Positions 17,170-26,301 of a DNA stretch of 64,000 nucleotides are shown here, piece after piece. Positions within the stretch are counted from its first letter, which is position 1. Each line of letters begins with the position of its first letter. The notes under the pieces are model-generated. The model searched no databases. It saw only the letters and a program-made list of their open reading frames with translations, and was not told the origin of the DNA. This stretch comes from Chitinolyticbacter meiyuanensis (GTDB lineage Bacteria > Pseudomonadota > Gammaproteobacteria > Burkholderiales > Chitinibacteraceae), in the NCBI RefSeq assembly GCF_008033135.1, contig NZ_CP041335.1, positions 4,221,925 through 4,285,924 on the forward strand, read 5' to 3'. A program made the translations under genes and the position numbers.

Positions 17170-18141
17170 ATGACCGACACCGTCAAGACCGCCCCGCAAT
17201 CCGCCCTACAGGGCGTGAAACTGAAGGGCGAAGCCAAGACCGCCCGTATCCCGATCAAGATCGTCCCGCTCGAGGAAAAGCTGAAGAAGCCGTCGTGGAT
17301 CCGCGTGCAGGCGCCCAGCACCACCAGCCGCTTCTACGAGATCAAGGACATATTGCGCAGCCAGAAGCTGCACACGGTGTGCGAGGAAGCCTCCTGTCCC
17401 AATATCGGCGAGTGCTTCGGCAAGGGCACGGCCACCTTCATGATCATGGGCGACATTTGCACCCGCCGTTGCCCGTTCTGCGATGTGGGCCACGGTCGGC
17501 CCAACCCGCTCGATGCCGACGAGCCGCGCCATCTGGGCGAGACCATCGCCGCGCTGCGGCTGAAATACGTGGTGATCACCTCGGTCGATCGCGATGACCT
17601 GCGCGACGGTGGCGCCCAGCATTTCGTCGACTGCATCAGCCACACCCGCTCGCTGTCGCCCGCAACGCAAATCGAAGTACTGGTGCCCGATTTCCGCGGT
17701 CGGCTCGAAGTCGCGCTGGAACTCTTCGGCCAAGCGTTGCCGGATGTGATGAACCACAATCTGGAAACCGCGCCGCGGCTCTATAAGCAGGCTCGCCCGG
17801 GCTCGGACTACCTGCACTCGCTCAAGCTGCTGAAGGATTTCAAGGCGATGTACCCGGAGGTGGCAACCAAGTCCGGCATCATGGTGGGCCTCGGCGAAAC
17901 CGACGAGGAAGTGGTACAGGTGATGCATGACATGCGTGCCCACGACATCGACATGATCACCATCGGCCAGTACCTGCAACCCTCGAACGGCCACCTGCCA
18001 GTGCTGCGCTATGTGCATCCGGACCAGTTCAAGGCCTGGGAAACGCTGGCCTACGAACTCGGCTTCAAGCACGCCGCCGTCGGCGCCATGGTACGCAGTT
18101 CCTACCACGCGGATCAGCAGGCTCACGACGCGGGGTTGTGA
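17170..18141 (+). CDS. lipA: Lipoyl synthase
   Basis: Radical-SAM enzyme that inserts two sulphur atoms into protein-bound octanoyl groups. Both iron-sulphur sites are present: the auxiliary cluster Cys71, Cys76 and Cys82 (CEEASCPNIGEC) and the radical-SAM CxxxCxxC at Cys97, Cys101 and Cys104 (CTRRCPFC). The late GAMVRSSYHADQQA holds the conserved Ser that closes the auxiliary cluster. At 323 residues it has the usual length. It lies 37 bases after lipB on the same strand. Confidence 0.97.
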   Translation: MTDTVKTAPQSALQGVKLKGEAKTARIPIKIVPLEEKLKKPSWIRVQAPSTTSRFYEIKDILRSQKLHTVCEEASCPNIGECFGKGTATFMIMGDICTRRCPFCDVGHGRPNPLDADEPRHLGETIAALRLKYVVITSVDRDDLRDGGAQHFVDCISHTRSLSPATQIEVLVPDFRGRLEVALELFGQALPDVMNHNLETAPRLYKQARPGSDYLHSLKLLKDFKAMYPEVATKSGIMVGLGETDEEVVQVMHDMRAHDIDMITIGQYLQPSNGHLPVLRYVHPDQFKAWETLAYELGFKHAAVGAMVRSSYHADQQAHDAGL

Positions 18142-18238
18142 CCGCTTGAACTGCGATGACAACAGCCGGCCATGTGCCGACTGTTTGTTTTTGTGTCGCG
18201 GCAAGGCACACTGAATGATTCGTTCACGAGCCCGCGCC

Positions 18239-18694
18239 ATGTCCGACCTGCCCCGCCACCAGCTCTCGATGACTGTGCTGATGATGCCCGAGATGGCCAA
18301 CTTCTCCGGCAATGTGCACGGCGGTCAGCTCTTGAAACTGCTCGACGAGGCGGCCTACGCCTGCGCCAGCCGCTATGCCGGCACCTATGTGGTGACACTG
18401 TCGGTCGATCAGGTGCTATTCAAACAGCCGATCCATGTCGGCGAGCTCGTCACCTTCCGCGCCAGCGTGAACTACACCGGCAACACCTCGATGGAGATCG
18501 GCATCCGGGTGGAGGCCGAGAACATCCGGACCCGCACGGTACGGCACACCAACAGCTGCTACTTCACCATGGTGGCACTTGGGGATGACGGCAAGCCGAT
18601 CGCGATCCCGCCATTGGTGCCGGCCAATGAAGCCGAAACCGCGCGCTGGCGCGCAGCCGAATCACGCCGCCAGCGCCGGCTCAAGCACGGCTAG
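18239..18694 (+). CDS. Acyl-CoA thioesterase, YciA/hotdog type
   Basis: Cytosolic hotdog-fold acyl-CoA hydrolase. Marks: QLSMTVLMMPEMANFSGNVH followed by GGQLLKLLDEAAY with the catalytic Asp, and TLSVDQVLFKQPIHVGELV. The basic C-terminus is typical of the YciA/ACOT7 group. The start MSDLPRHQ gives the usual length; an ATG at 18215 with AAGG eight bases upstream would add eight residues. The last four bases overlap the end of the convergent gene at 18691. Confidence 0.88.
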   Translation: MSDLPRHQLSMTVLMMPEMANFSGNVHGGQLLKLLDEAAYACASRYAGTYVVTLSVDQVLFKQPIHVGELVTFRASVNYTGNTSMEIGIRVEAENIRTRTVRHTNSCYFTMVALGDDGKPIAIPPLVPANEAETARWRAAESRRQRRLKHG

Positions 18695-19827
18695 TCCGGC
18701 TTGGGTCTTTGCTGCGCCGCCTTGCGCGACCGCACTTGCTTGCGCAGCACCAGCCAGTTCGGCGAGCGGAAGCGCACCAGCTGGCGATAGAGCAGCACAT
18801 ACAGCACCACGAACACGGCGAGTGCAATCTGCAGTGCCAGCGGGTTCTTCCAGAACAGCACCGCCGGCACCACGCTGGTCGAGCACAACAGCCACAGATA
18901 GGGCGACGTCAGCGCATTGCGCGTGGTCTTGTGCCGCGCCTCCTGGCTGCCGACCGCCCAACGCACCAGCCGCTTGTACACCAGCATGTGCAGGTGTACG
19001 CCATCCGGCATGCCGGGCGACATGCCGCGTACGAACTTCTTGCGCCAGATCGAAAACAGCGTCTCGAACACCGGATAGATCACCACCAGTAGCGGGAACC
19101 ATGGTGTGACACGATCGTGCCGCGCCACCAGCAGCACGGCCATCTCGCCGACCATGAAGCCGATCAGATAGGCGCCGCCATCACCGAGAAAGATATGACC
19201 ACGCGGGTAGTTCCAGACGAAGAAGCCGAGGATCGCACCGATCATGGCAAACGAGGTGCGCCAGATCAGCGGGTCCTGCAGCTGCCACCCCACATAGCCG
19301 AAGGCGGCAAAGATCATCATCGACACCATGGCGGCCAAGCCGTTGTAGCCGTCGATGATGTTCACCGCATTCGCCACCCCGGCCACCGCCACGGCGGTGA
19401 ACAGCAGCGCCACCGGCCAGAACGACACCATCGGGTCGAGCATCGGCACGTCGATGCGCTCGATGCCGGCATCGAGCAGCCAGAAGCCCGCCATCGCCGC
19501 GATCATGGTCAGCACTAGCCGTGCCAGCGGCGACACCGCCTTGGTCAGATCCTCGATCAAGCCGCCGAAAAAGGCCGGCAGGCTCACCAGGATCAACAGC
19601 CAGAACGCGCGCTCCTCGAGGATGCCCTTGTACGAATACCAGCTCGCCACGGCGAGCAGCCCCGCCATCACCGCCACGCCGCCGATGCGCGGCACGGCGT
19701 GCACATGGAATTTCTGTACGCCGCCCAGATCGTGGTCGGCCGACAATCCGCCGTGCCAATGGCTGGTGCGAATGATCAGCATGGTGCCGAGGAAGGACAG
19801 CAGAAAGCTGATGAACAAAACCTGCAT
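18691..19827 (-). CDS. WecA/MraY family undecaprenyl-phosphate sugar-1-phosphate transferase
   Basis: Integral membrane enzyme that puts a first sugar phosphate on undecaprenyl phosphate. About ten hydrophobic segments. Marks: HVHAVPRIGGVAVMAG, the catalytic loop NAVNIIDGYNGLAAM, the IFLGDGGAYLIGF loop and the HLHML motif typical of WecA-like enzymes. It is the last gene of the long leftward operon that starts at rfbB, and it is the first of two such enzymes in the window (the other is at 37019). The sugar it carries cannot be read; HexNAc-type substrates are usual. Confidence 0.9.
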   Translation of the reverse strand: MQVLFISFLLSFLGTMLIIRTSHWHGGLSADHDLGGVQKFHVHAVPRIGGVAVMAGLLAVASWYSYKGILEERAFWLLILVSLPAFFGGLIEDLTKAVSPLARLVLTMIAAMAGFWLLDAGIERIDVPMLDPMVSFWPVALLFTAVAVAGVANAVNIIDGYNGLAAMVSMMIFAAFGYVGWQLQDPLIWRTSFAMIGAILGFFVWNYPRGHIFLGDGGAYLIGFMVGEMAVLLVARHDRVTPWFPLLVVIYPVFETLFSIWRKKFVRGMSPGMPDGVHLHMLVYKRLVRWAVGSQEARHKTTRNALTSPYLWLLCSTSVVPAVLFWKNPLALQIALAVFVVLYVLLYRQLVRFRSPNWLVLRKQVRSRKAAQQRPKPD

Positions 19828-19830
19828 GGG

Positions 19831-20628
19831 TCAGCGTATCCGTGACTTGAGCCAGCCGTTGACGGCGTAATGAATGAAATACCAGATCGACGCCGGCAGC
19901 GACAGCCGCTCCACCTCGCGGTGGACCTTCCATTGCCAGGCGGCGGCGCTCGACTTGTTGCTCGACACCGTGCCTGGGTGCACCCGATACAGCGCCAGCG
20001 GCTCGCCGATGCCGATCACCTTGTCGCGACAGGGCCCGAACTCGGCGGCAATGCGGCGGGTGAGCCGGATCCACAGCGCCAGATCCTGCCGCTTGCGGAT
20101 ATCCGGCATCCGCTCGCGCCCCAGCGCGCCGGCGTCGAAGATACCGGTCAGGCAACCGATATGGTTGGACTTGAGCAACATCACATGATTGACCCATGGC
20201 GGCGGCACCACCGGCCGCTCGCTGCGCACGCCAGCGGTGTCGATCTTGTGGTAGGCGCTGTAGCACAGCAGCGCGCCATGCCGCTGCATCGCTGCCAGCT
20301 GCGTGGCGAGCTTGTGCGGCAGCCAGGCATCGTCGCTATCGAGAAAGGCGATGTAGCGACCGATGCTCGCATCAATCGCCAGATTGCGCGCCCGTGCCGG
20401 CCCGCCCTGCCCGGCACTCTGCAGCACACGGATGCGTGGATCAGCCAAAGCCATCTCTTGGGCAACAGCGACCGTCTCGTCGGTCGAACCGTCGTCGACG
20501 ATCAGCAGCTCCCAATCCTGATGCGTCTGCGCCTGCACCGAGGCCACCGCCTCGCGCAGAAAGGGCAGCGCGTTGTAGGCCGGCATCACGACACTAACGA
20601 GGGTATCGCGTACGGGGATTTCGCTCAT
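19831..20628 (-). CDS. Glycosyltransferase family 2
   Basis: GT-A fold transferase with VSVVMPAYNALPFLREAV, ELLIVDDGSTDETV, GPARARNLAIDA and the metal-binding DSDD in IAFLDSDDAWLP. The C-terminal half has a basic hydrophobic patch (FIHYAVNGWLKSRIR) for membrane contact. The donor and acceptor are unknown; rhamnosyl transfer is possible because rfb genes head the operon. The start MSEIPV is chosen from the family start; the next gene upstream ends four bases before it. Confidence 0.9.
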   Translation of the reverse strand: MSEIPVRDTLVSVVMPAYNALPFLREAVASVQAQTHQDWELLIVDDGSTDETVAVAQEMALADPRIRVLQSAGQGGPARARNLAIDASIGRYIAFLDSDDAWLPHKLATQLAAMQRHGALLCYSAYHKIDTAGVRSERPVVPPPWVNHVMLLKSNHIGCLTGIFDAGALGRERMPDIRKRQDLALWIRLTRRIAAEFGPCRDKVIGIGEPLALYRVHPGTVSSNKSSAAAWQWKVHREVERLSLPASIWYFIHYAVNGWLKSRIR

Positions 20629-20632
20629 CGCG

Positions 20633-21388
20633 TCAGCCCGCCTTTCCGTAGTGGAACAGTGCCGGCCAGCGCGTGCCGATGCGGCGCGCATGCCGGGCCC
20701 AGAAATACAGCGATGCAATCAGGCATAGCGGCACACCGAAAATCTCATAGAAGGCGATGGCGCGGGCGCGAACAAACTCCGGCCGGGCGAACTGTTGGCC
20801 CGAGCGCAGCTCGGGGTGGATCACCGTCACTCGATCCAGGTGCGAGATGCGCGCACCGGCGCGCAAGGCGCGCGCCAGAAACACCGGCTCGTCGCACACC
20901 GGGTAGGTGGCGCCGGCGCCCAGCCGCAATGGGAAACGCACCGCATGGCGCCGCAGCCAGTCGGCTTGCGCGATGATCTGGATGGTGCCCACGGTGAGGA
21001 TATGCCGGCGGTTGTAGCGCAGGCCATCGGGCCGGCGCTTCATCGCGCGACCATCGGGCAGCAACACCGAAGCGATCAGGATCTCGTTCTCGGCGCGTTG
21101 CGGCAGATCGGCGAGCAACACGTCGATCGAGGCTGCCGGCAGTGTCACGTCGTCGTCCATGAACCACAGCCACGGCGTGGCGCAGTGAGTGATCGCCACA
21201 TTGCGGCTGTGAGTGACGCCGACGGTATCCAGTGGCAACACCGTCACATTGTCCGGCCAGCCGCCGCGATCCTCGCCCGGCCGCTGCCACAGCAGCAGGT
21301 ACTGCACGCGTGAATCGAACGCCCAGTCGCGCACGGCAGCGATGCGCTCGCCGAACACCGCGACGGCCACGGTCAGCAACGCACTCAC
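20633..21388 (-). CDS. Glycosyltransferase family 2 (GTG start)
   Basis: A 251-residue GT-A transferase: SALLTVAVAVFGERIAAV at the start, VGVTHSRNVAITH, then FMDDDVTLP as the metal-binding DxD region. YPVCDEPVFLARAL is likely the acceptor-side loop. A hydrophobic C-terminus (FGVPLCLIASLYFWAR) suggests membrane attachment. It starts with GTG overlapping the stop of the GT25 gene (GTGA), so the start is set by coupling rather than by the longer open frame. Donor unknown. Confidence 0.82.
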   Translation of the reverse strand: MSALLTVAVAVFGERIAAVRDWAFDSRVQYLLLWQRPGEDRGGWPDNVTVLPLDTVGVTHSRNVAITHCATPWLWFMDDDVTLPAASIDVLLADLPQRAENEILIASVLLPDGRAMKRRPDGLRYNRRHILTVGTIQIIAQADWLRRHAVRFPLRLGAGATYPVCDEPVFLARALRAGARISHLDRVTVIHPELRSGQQFARPEFVRARAIAFYEIFGVPLCLIASLYFWARHARRIGTRWPALFHYGKAG

Positions 21389-22158
21389 GGCAGCCTCCGG
21401 TAGCCGTGCAGCGCACGAGTCACCTGGAAGCAGATGTCTTGCACGTACTGCCGCAGTTTTCGCGGCAACCGCGGGCTGAATACTTTCTGCCAAAAACCGG
21501 GATCGAGATCGAGCCGATCGCGCTCGATATGGCTGCCCGCCAGCAGCTCGGGATGCGACAGCAGCGGGGCGTAATAGAGCCGGATGCCGGTACCGGCCAC
21601 GTAGCGATCCCAGCCATCGGCCACCAGCGTCGTTGCCCGGCCGCGTTGCAGCAGCTGCTCCGCGCTCTGCTTGGTGATCACATAGCCGCAGGTGCGCTTG
21701 ATATGCGGATAGCTGTAGTCCGCCAGCTGGTACAAACCCGGCGTGGCGGTCGGCTTGCCGTAGAGGCGCTTTCTGGACACCAGCCCTTGCTGGCCACCAG
21801 CAATCAGGATGGCGTCGTCAGGCAGCTCTCCGGCCAGCGCCAGCACCTGGGCCAGCGCTGCATCGTCTCCCTCGATGTCGTCTTCCAGCACCAGCGCGCG
21901 CTTGGCCGTCGTCTGCAGGAAGGTTTCGTACGCCTGCAGGTGCGACAGCGTGCAGCCAAGCTCGGCCGGCGACATCAGCCGGCGGTAGTTGTGGTAGAAA
22001 TCGACGGTGCGCTCGAAGAAGGCACGCGCCGGCATGGCGCGGCCGTCGACGGCTTCCACCAGCTGGAACGCAGAAGCATGCTGCGGGAAGCGAGCCGCCA
22101 ATGCCTGGCGCCGGGCTTCGTCGCGCGCCAGCGAAACCAAGTAGATCGAGTAACTCAT
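21385..22158 (-). CDS. Glycosyltransferase family 25 (LPS-type)
   Basis: Family 25 transferase, a group known from lipooligosaccharide galactosyl/glucosyltransferases of Neisseria and Haemophilus. Marks: IYLVSLARDEARRQAL, FQLVEAVDGR, LSPAELGC-like MSPAELGCTLSHLQAYE, LVLEDDIEGDD with the DxD-like acidic pair, and GYVITKQSAEQLL. It starts with ATGA overlap after the GT52 gene. It may extend a lipid-A-core or glycan chain, but the sugar is unknown. Confidence 0.87.
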   Translation of the reverse strand: MSYSIYLVSLARDEARRQALAARFPQHASAFQLVEAVDGRAMPARAFFERTVDFYHNYRRLMSPAELGCTLSHLQAYETFLQTTAKRALVLEDDIEGDDAALAQVLALAGELPDDAILIAGGQQGLVSRKRLYGKPTATPGLYQLADYSYPHIKRTCGYVITKQSAEQLLQRGRATTLVADGWDRYVAGTGIRLYYAPLLSHPELLAGSHIERDRLDLDPGFWQKVFSPRLPRKLRQYVQDICFQVTRALHGYRRLP

Positions 22159-23096
22159 TGTGCCTTGTCCGTCGCCTCGAGCGGCATTACCCGAATGCCA
22201 GCCTCGCGTAGCAGCGTGTAGTCGGCGGGCCGGTTGATGTCGCCATGCTGCACCGCAAGCGTTTGCACGCGCGGCCACCCAGCGACAGAAAGCAGGCTGG
22301 AACTGAAAAAACTAATGACCTCCACGCCAAGCGCGGGCTCTGCCTGCAAGCGTTGTGCCAACCAATCCTCGAATACTTCGGGAGCCTCTACACGCTCGAC
22401 TCGCTCGACAATGTAATCCTCGCGTGGGTGGGGGAAATAAAGGTCTGGTTGAAGCAGATCAACAGCAGCTTGGTTGAGCACCTTGCATCGCTCACGATCC
22501 GCTTCATACACCGGCTGCCCGAGGAAGACCCGCAACCAGCGGCTTGGGGAGGCCACTTCGATTGGCGCATCGAACAGCGGCAAGTAGCGGGAACGCTCGA
22601 ATACGTTCGGCTGGCGATAGATCGTGTGATGCTGCGCCGATTGGGCCCGGATGGTATTGAGGTCATGCCGCACGCCAATCAGCACGGAGACCAGCGCCCG
22701 CTTCCTGCCACGCGGCTTGGGCACATCGAACAATCCCCCACGGATCAGGTTGCCCAGACCATCATCGAAGGTCTCCAGCCTGCGATAGTGCAGCTTGGAA
22801 AGCAGGTAATGCACCAGCCATTCGTTGGCAGATCCAAGGTACGCCACGTCGAGCCTGCCCCATCCCAGCGCAGCAATGCGCATGCGCACGAGATTGCCGC
22901 CGCTGCCGCCCCCCAGCACCACATAGCGCGAGCGAACACAAAGTCGGGCCAGTCGCTGATAGTAGTGGCGTGCCTTGTCGTTGTCGTGCTTCGTGTAGTA
23001 AAGCAGCTGCCATTCCGCAGGCGTCTCAACAATCAGCCGTTCGCCAATCAGCACGTGCAGCGGCGTGGCACAGATCAGCAACCGGCGCTCGCTCAT
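22155..23096 (-). CDS. Glycosyltransferase family 52, candidate nonulosonate transferase
   Basis: The start RRLLICATPLHVLIGERLIV and the acidic FDDGLGNL match family 52, which includes Neisseria Lst alpha-2,3-sialyltransferase and other LOS transferases. Length 313 is typical. It lies two genes from a CMP-nonulosonate synthetase and right after a flippase, so transfer of a sialic/legionaminic-type sugar from its CMP form is the best guess (inference from context). It overlaps both neighbours by four bases. Members of the family can also move glucose or galactose, so the donor is not certain. Confidence 0.78.
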   Translation of the reverse strand: MSERRLLICATPLHVLIGERLIVETPAEWQLLYYTKHDNDKARHYYQRLARLCVRSRYVVLGGGSGGNLVRMRIAALGWGRLDVAYLGSANEWLVHYLLSKLHYRRLETFDDGLGNLIRGGLFDVPKPRGRKRALVSVLIGVRHDLNTIRAQSAQHHTIYRQPNVFERSRYLPLFDAPIEVASPSRWLRVFLGQPVYEADRERCKVLNQAAVDLLQPDLYFPHPREDYIVERVERVEAPEVFEDWLAQRLQAEPALGVEVISFFSSSLLSVAGWPRVQTLAVQHGDINRPADYTLLREAGIRVMPLEATDKAQ

Positions 23097-24355
23097 GCGA
23101 CTGCTCCAAAGGCGCTACGCCATGGCATTGGATGGTGGCGGGCGGCAAAGAACCAGGTCGCGGCGAAGAAACAGGCCTTGGACAGTGCAAACGCCAGCGC
23201 CGCGCCGACGAGGCCAATCGCGTGCACCAGCGCCAGCGCCAGCAACACGCTCAGCACCGCACACGACAAGGTGATGCGCGACAGCACCGCGGTCTTCTTG
23301 GCGTAGAACAGGTAGTTGGTCACCATCAGATACATGCCGTGAAAAGCCCCACCCAGCGCAATGAACAGCACCACCTGCTCAGCGCCGGCATAGCGCGGGC
23401 CCAGCACCAGCGCCGCCAGCGGCGGCGCCAGCCAGCCGAGTAGCAGCGCGAATACCGTGATGGCGGCAAAATAGCCGTAAGTGGCCCGCACCACGCGGCG
23501 CAGCGTGGCAGCATCATTGCGCGCCAGCACGCCAAACAGCCACGGCGCATAGGCCTTGTTCACGGCATCGGCCAAGAGCTGCACGATCATGCCCAGCTGC
23601 AAGCCGGCGATATAGAGACCGACCGCGTGTTCATCGAGCGCACCCGCGATCACGAAACGATCGGCATTGGCGAGCGCCACTCCCCCCAACGCATGCGGCA
23701 GCAACGGCACGCCAAAGCGCAGCAGCTCGCGCAGCGATGCACCATCTGCCCCCCAGCGCAGTTGCTGCTTGCGGGCCAACGTCCACAGCGCCACGGCGGC
23801 GGCGACCAGCGCCGCCAGTACGAGGCCGGTTGCCCGGCCGTGCCAGTCCGGCAATACGGTGGCGATCAAACCCAGCGACAGCAGCACATTGCCCGCCGCC
23901 TGCGACAGCTGGAACGCGGCATACGGCCGCGCCTGACCCGCGGTCTGCCAAGCCGCCAGCCGCACCTGCGCCACCATCTGCAGCGCCGCCAGCACCACGC
24001 ACAACGCCAGCCACTCGGGTGGCAGCCAGGTCTCTCCCGGCCACAAGGCCGCGCCCAGCCAGGTGAGCACCGTCAGCACCAGCGCCGAGGTCCATACCAA
24101 GGTTAGCGCACTGCCGACGAAGCGCGGAAACGCCTCGGGCGCTCGCTGGTGATAGAACACATTGAGCGCGCCGGGCGCGGACAGGCCGACCAGCGCCACC
24201 ATCACCGCGGTGATCGCTTGGAATAGCGCAGCGATACCGAACTGCTCCGGCGTCAGCAGCCGAGTCAGCACCGGCAGCGCGAGAAACGGGATGGCGCTGC
24301 CGCCCAGATTGGCCAGCAGATACCAGGTGGCCGAACGGGCCAGCCGTGAACTCAT
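23093..24355 (-). CDS. wzx: Wzx-type oligosaccharide flippase (first copy)
   Basis: A 420-residue MATE/MOP-superfamily membrane protein with about 12-14 hydrophobic segments. It has the polysaccharide-flippase start (SATWYLLANLGGSAIPFLALPVLTR, quoted in two parts: SATWYLLANLGG, SAIPFLALPVLTRLL) and FGVPLLPHALGGVALANADR. It would move a lipid-linked glycan across the inner membrane. The window has a second, distinct flippase at 54042 that shares the FGVPLLPHALG stretch. It overlaps neuA and the GT52 gene by four bases each. No polymerase gene is present in this operon. Confidence 0.9.
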   Translation of the reverse strand: MSSRLARSATWYLLANLGGSAIPFLALPVLTRLLTPEQFGIAALFQAITAVMVALVGLSAPGALNVFYHQRAPEAFPRFVGSALTLVWTSALVLTVLTWLGAALWPGETWLPPEWLALCVVLAALQMVAQVRLAAWQTAGQARPYAAFQLSQAAGNVLLSLGLIATVLPDWHGRATGLVLAALVAAAVALWTLARKQQLRWGADGASLRELLRFGVPLLPHALGGVALANADRFVIAGALDEHAVGLYIAGLQLGMIVQLLADAVNKAYAPWLFGVLARNDAATLRRVVRATYGYFAAITVFALLLGWLAPPLAALVLGPRYAGAEQVVLFIALGGAFHGMYLMVTNYLFYAKKTAVLSRITLSCAVLSVLLALALVHAIGLVGAALAFALSKACFFAATWFFAARHHPMPWRSAFGAVA

Positions 24356-25053
24356 GAGCCCTCGCCCTCGCGCAACAGGATGTCGGCTAGCAACAGGTCA
24401 GCGCGATGATCGATATCGACGGCGCGCTCGGCCGGCATCACATAGGCATAGCTGTTCGCGCCCAGGAAACCGCCCTGCGCCAGCAAGCTGGCAGTACGCG
24501 CGATATAGAGGGCGCCATTGAGCCGGTAGTAGGTCGGCAGATCCTGCGAGCGTTTGCCCAGCACCTCAGGGCGCAGGAAGCCCGCCAGCGAACCATCATG
24601 CGGCAAGGTATTGCTCCACAGCGGGCTGTGCTCGGCTTCGGAGACCGAGACTACGCTGTCGGCGCCGGTATCGCGAAAGCGCGCAAACGCCGCGCGGATG
24701 TCCTCCGCGGTGCGCAGCGGGCTGGTCGGTTGCAGCAAGGTCGTTGTCTCCGGCACGCCGGATTCGGCCTCCAGCCAGGCCAGCGCATGGCGGATCACGT
24801 CCATCGAGCTTGCGGTATCGGAGGAGAATTCGGCCGGACGCAGGAAGGGCACGTCGGCGCCATGCGCGCGCGCGATGTCGGCCAGCGCCCCGCTGTCGGT
24901 GCTAACCAGCACGCGGTCGAAACAACCACTAGCCAGCGCTGCCTCGATGGTCCAGGCAATCAGCGGCTTGCCTGCCACCGGCAGCAGGTTCTTGTTCGGC
25001 AAGCGCTTGCTGCCAGCACGCGCGGGGATCAGTGCCACTGATGAGTTGAACAC
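24352..25053 (-). CDS. neuA: CMP-nonulosonate synthetase (NeuA/LegF type)
   Basis: Activates a nonulosonic acid by joining it to CMP. Marks: ALIPARAGSKRLPNKNLLPV, GKPLIAWTIEAAL, VLVSTDSGALADIA, LLQPTSPLRTAEDI and NGALYIARTA, all typical of acylneuraminate cytidylyltransferases. The start is a GTG with GAGGACGAGCC before it; upstream in-frame codons give a hydrophobic lead not found in the family. The 57-base gap to neuC is the only sizeable gap inside this pathway block. Given legB/legC, the substrate is more likely legionaminic acid or an isomer than sialic acid. Confidence 0.9.
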   Translation of the reverse strand: MFNSSVALIPARAGSKRLPNKNLLPVAGKPLIAWTIEAALASGCFDRVLVSTDSGALADIARAHGADVPFLRPAEFSSDTASSMDVIRHALAWLEAESGVPETTTLLQPTSPLRTAEDIRAAFARFRDTGADSVVSVSEAEHSPLWSNTLPHDGSLAGFLRPEVLGKRSQDLPTYYRLNGALYIARTASLLAQGGFLGANSYAYVMPAERAVDIDHRADLLLADILLREGEGS

Positions 25054-25110
25054 GGCTCGTCCTCGATCAATTAGAAAGCCAAGCCAAACCCACACCAACA
25101 GGCAACCGAT

Positions 25111-26301
25111 TTACTCGCTGCGAAGGTGTGCCATGGCGGCAGTAGGCAGGTCGTGGAAGCGTTTCACGAGGAGGCTTGCGAAATCGGTCTCGCGCAACAC
25201 CGCCATGATGCGGTCAGTGGTGCCACCATCGCCATACGGATTGACTTGGCTGGCTGCGGCTTGCCGCGCACTCTCGCTCGCCACGTGGGCGAGGCCCGCA
25301 GCAATGGCATCGGCCGCTGGCGCCACGTGCCGGACCGAGCCGGCACGCACCCGCCCTTGCTGGCGCGCACCGATATCGAGCGTCGGCACACCGAGCGATG
25401 GGGCTTCGATGATGCCAGACGACGAATTGCCAACCACGGCAAGCGCGTGCTTCACGGCAGAGAGATAACGCAACGAGCCCAGCGAAGCGAACAGCACCAG
25501 CCGATCCGGATGTTGCGCCTGCCAGTATTGCCAGCGCGCGTTCACCGCGCGGCCGCCGGTGTCGGCATTGGCCCCTGTCACGACGATTCGGGTGCCAACC
25601 TGCGTCAGCAATGCCTCCACCAATGCGTCGACCTCGGCAACGGCGTCACCATCGGCCAGCGTGACCGGATGGTAGGTGACCAGCCAGTAGCGCTCATCCT
25701 CGGTCAGCTCCAGTTGCGGCAACAATTGCGCTCTGGAGAGCAGCGGCAGTGTCTTGATGCTGTCGATGCCGATGGCACCAACGTTGAACACCCGAGCCGG
25801 ATCTTCACCCAACTGGATCACGCGGCGGCGATAGTCCTCAGTAGCGGTGAAATGCAGGTGTGCGCACTTGGTGATGGCGTGGCGGAACGCTTCGTCGTAC
25901 GCGCCCTCGGTGGTCTCGCCACCATGCAGGTGGGCAATGGGAATACGGAACAGCGTGGCTGCGGCGGCCACAGCCAACATCTCATAGCGGTCGCCCAGCA
26001 TCACCAGCAGTTCAGGCTGCAATCGCGCAAACACATCGGCGAAACCGGATAGCGCGAGGCCCATGCTCTTGGCCGTCGCCGTCGCCGTATCGCCTGTGAG
26101 CAGCATCTCGACCTTGGCATCGATCGCAAAGCCATCGGCCTCGATTTGTTTCCAGGTCTGGCCAAACTCGGGTGCGAGGTGGGCGCCGGTCACCACCAGC
26201 TGCAGTGATACTGCGCCATCAGCCTGCAGCGCGGCGATCAACGGCCGCAGCAAGCCGTATTCGGCCCGCGTGGCGGTGACAACGCAGATCCGCCTTACCA
26301 C
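25111..26301 (-). CDS. neuC: UDP-sugar 2-epimerase, hydrolysing (NeuC/LegG)
   Basis: Converts a UDP-HexNAc to the free 2-epimer, the sugar that the synthase condenses with pyruvate. Marks: ICVVTATRAEYGLLRPLI, the GDRYEMLAVA loop, HLHGGETTEGAYDE, RHAITKCAHLHFTATEDYRRR and GNSSSGIIEAPSLG with QQGRVRAG near the end. With legB and legC beside it the substrate is probably UDP-diacetyl-bacillosamine (LegG role) rather than UDP-GlcNAc. It starts with GTG and overlaps neuB by seven bases. Confidence 0.92.
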   Translation of the reverse strand: MVRRICVVTATRAEYGLLRPLIAALQADGAVSLQLVVTGAHLAPEFGQTWKQIEADGFAIDAKVEMLLTGDTATATAKSMGLALSGFADVFARLQPELLVMLGDRYEMLAVAAAATLFRIPIAHLHGGETTEGAYDEAFRHAITKCAHLHFTATEDYRRRVIQLGEDPARVFNVGAIGIDSIKTLPLLSRAQLLPQLELTEDERYWLVTYHPVTLADGDAVAEVDALVEALLTQVGTRIVVTGANADTGGRAVNARWQYWQAQHPDRLVLFASLGSLRYLSAVKHALAVVGNSSSGIIEAPSLGVPTLDIGARQQGRVRAGSVRHVAPAADAIAAGLAHVASESARQAAASQVNPYGDGGTTDRIMAVLRETDFASLLVKRFHDLPTAAMAHLRSE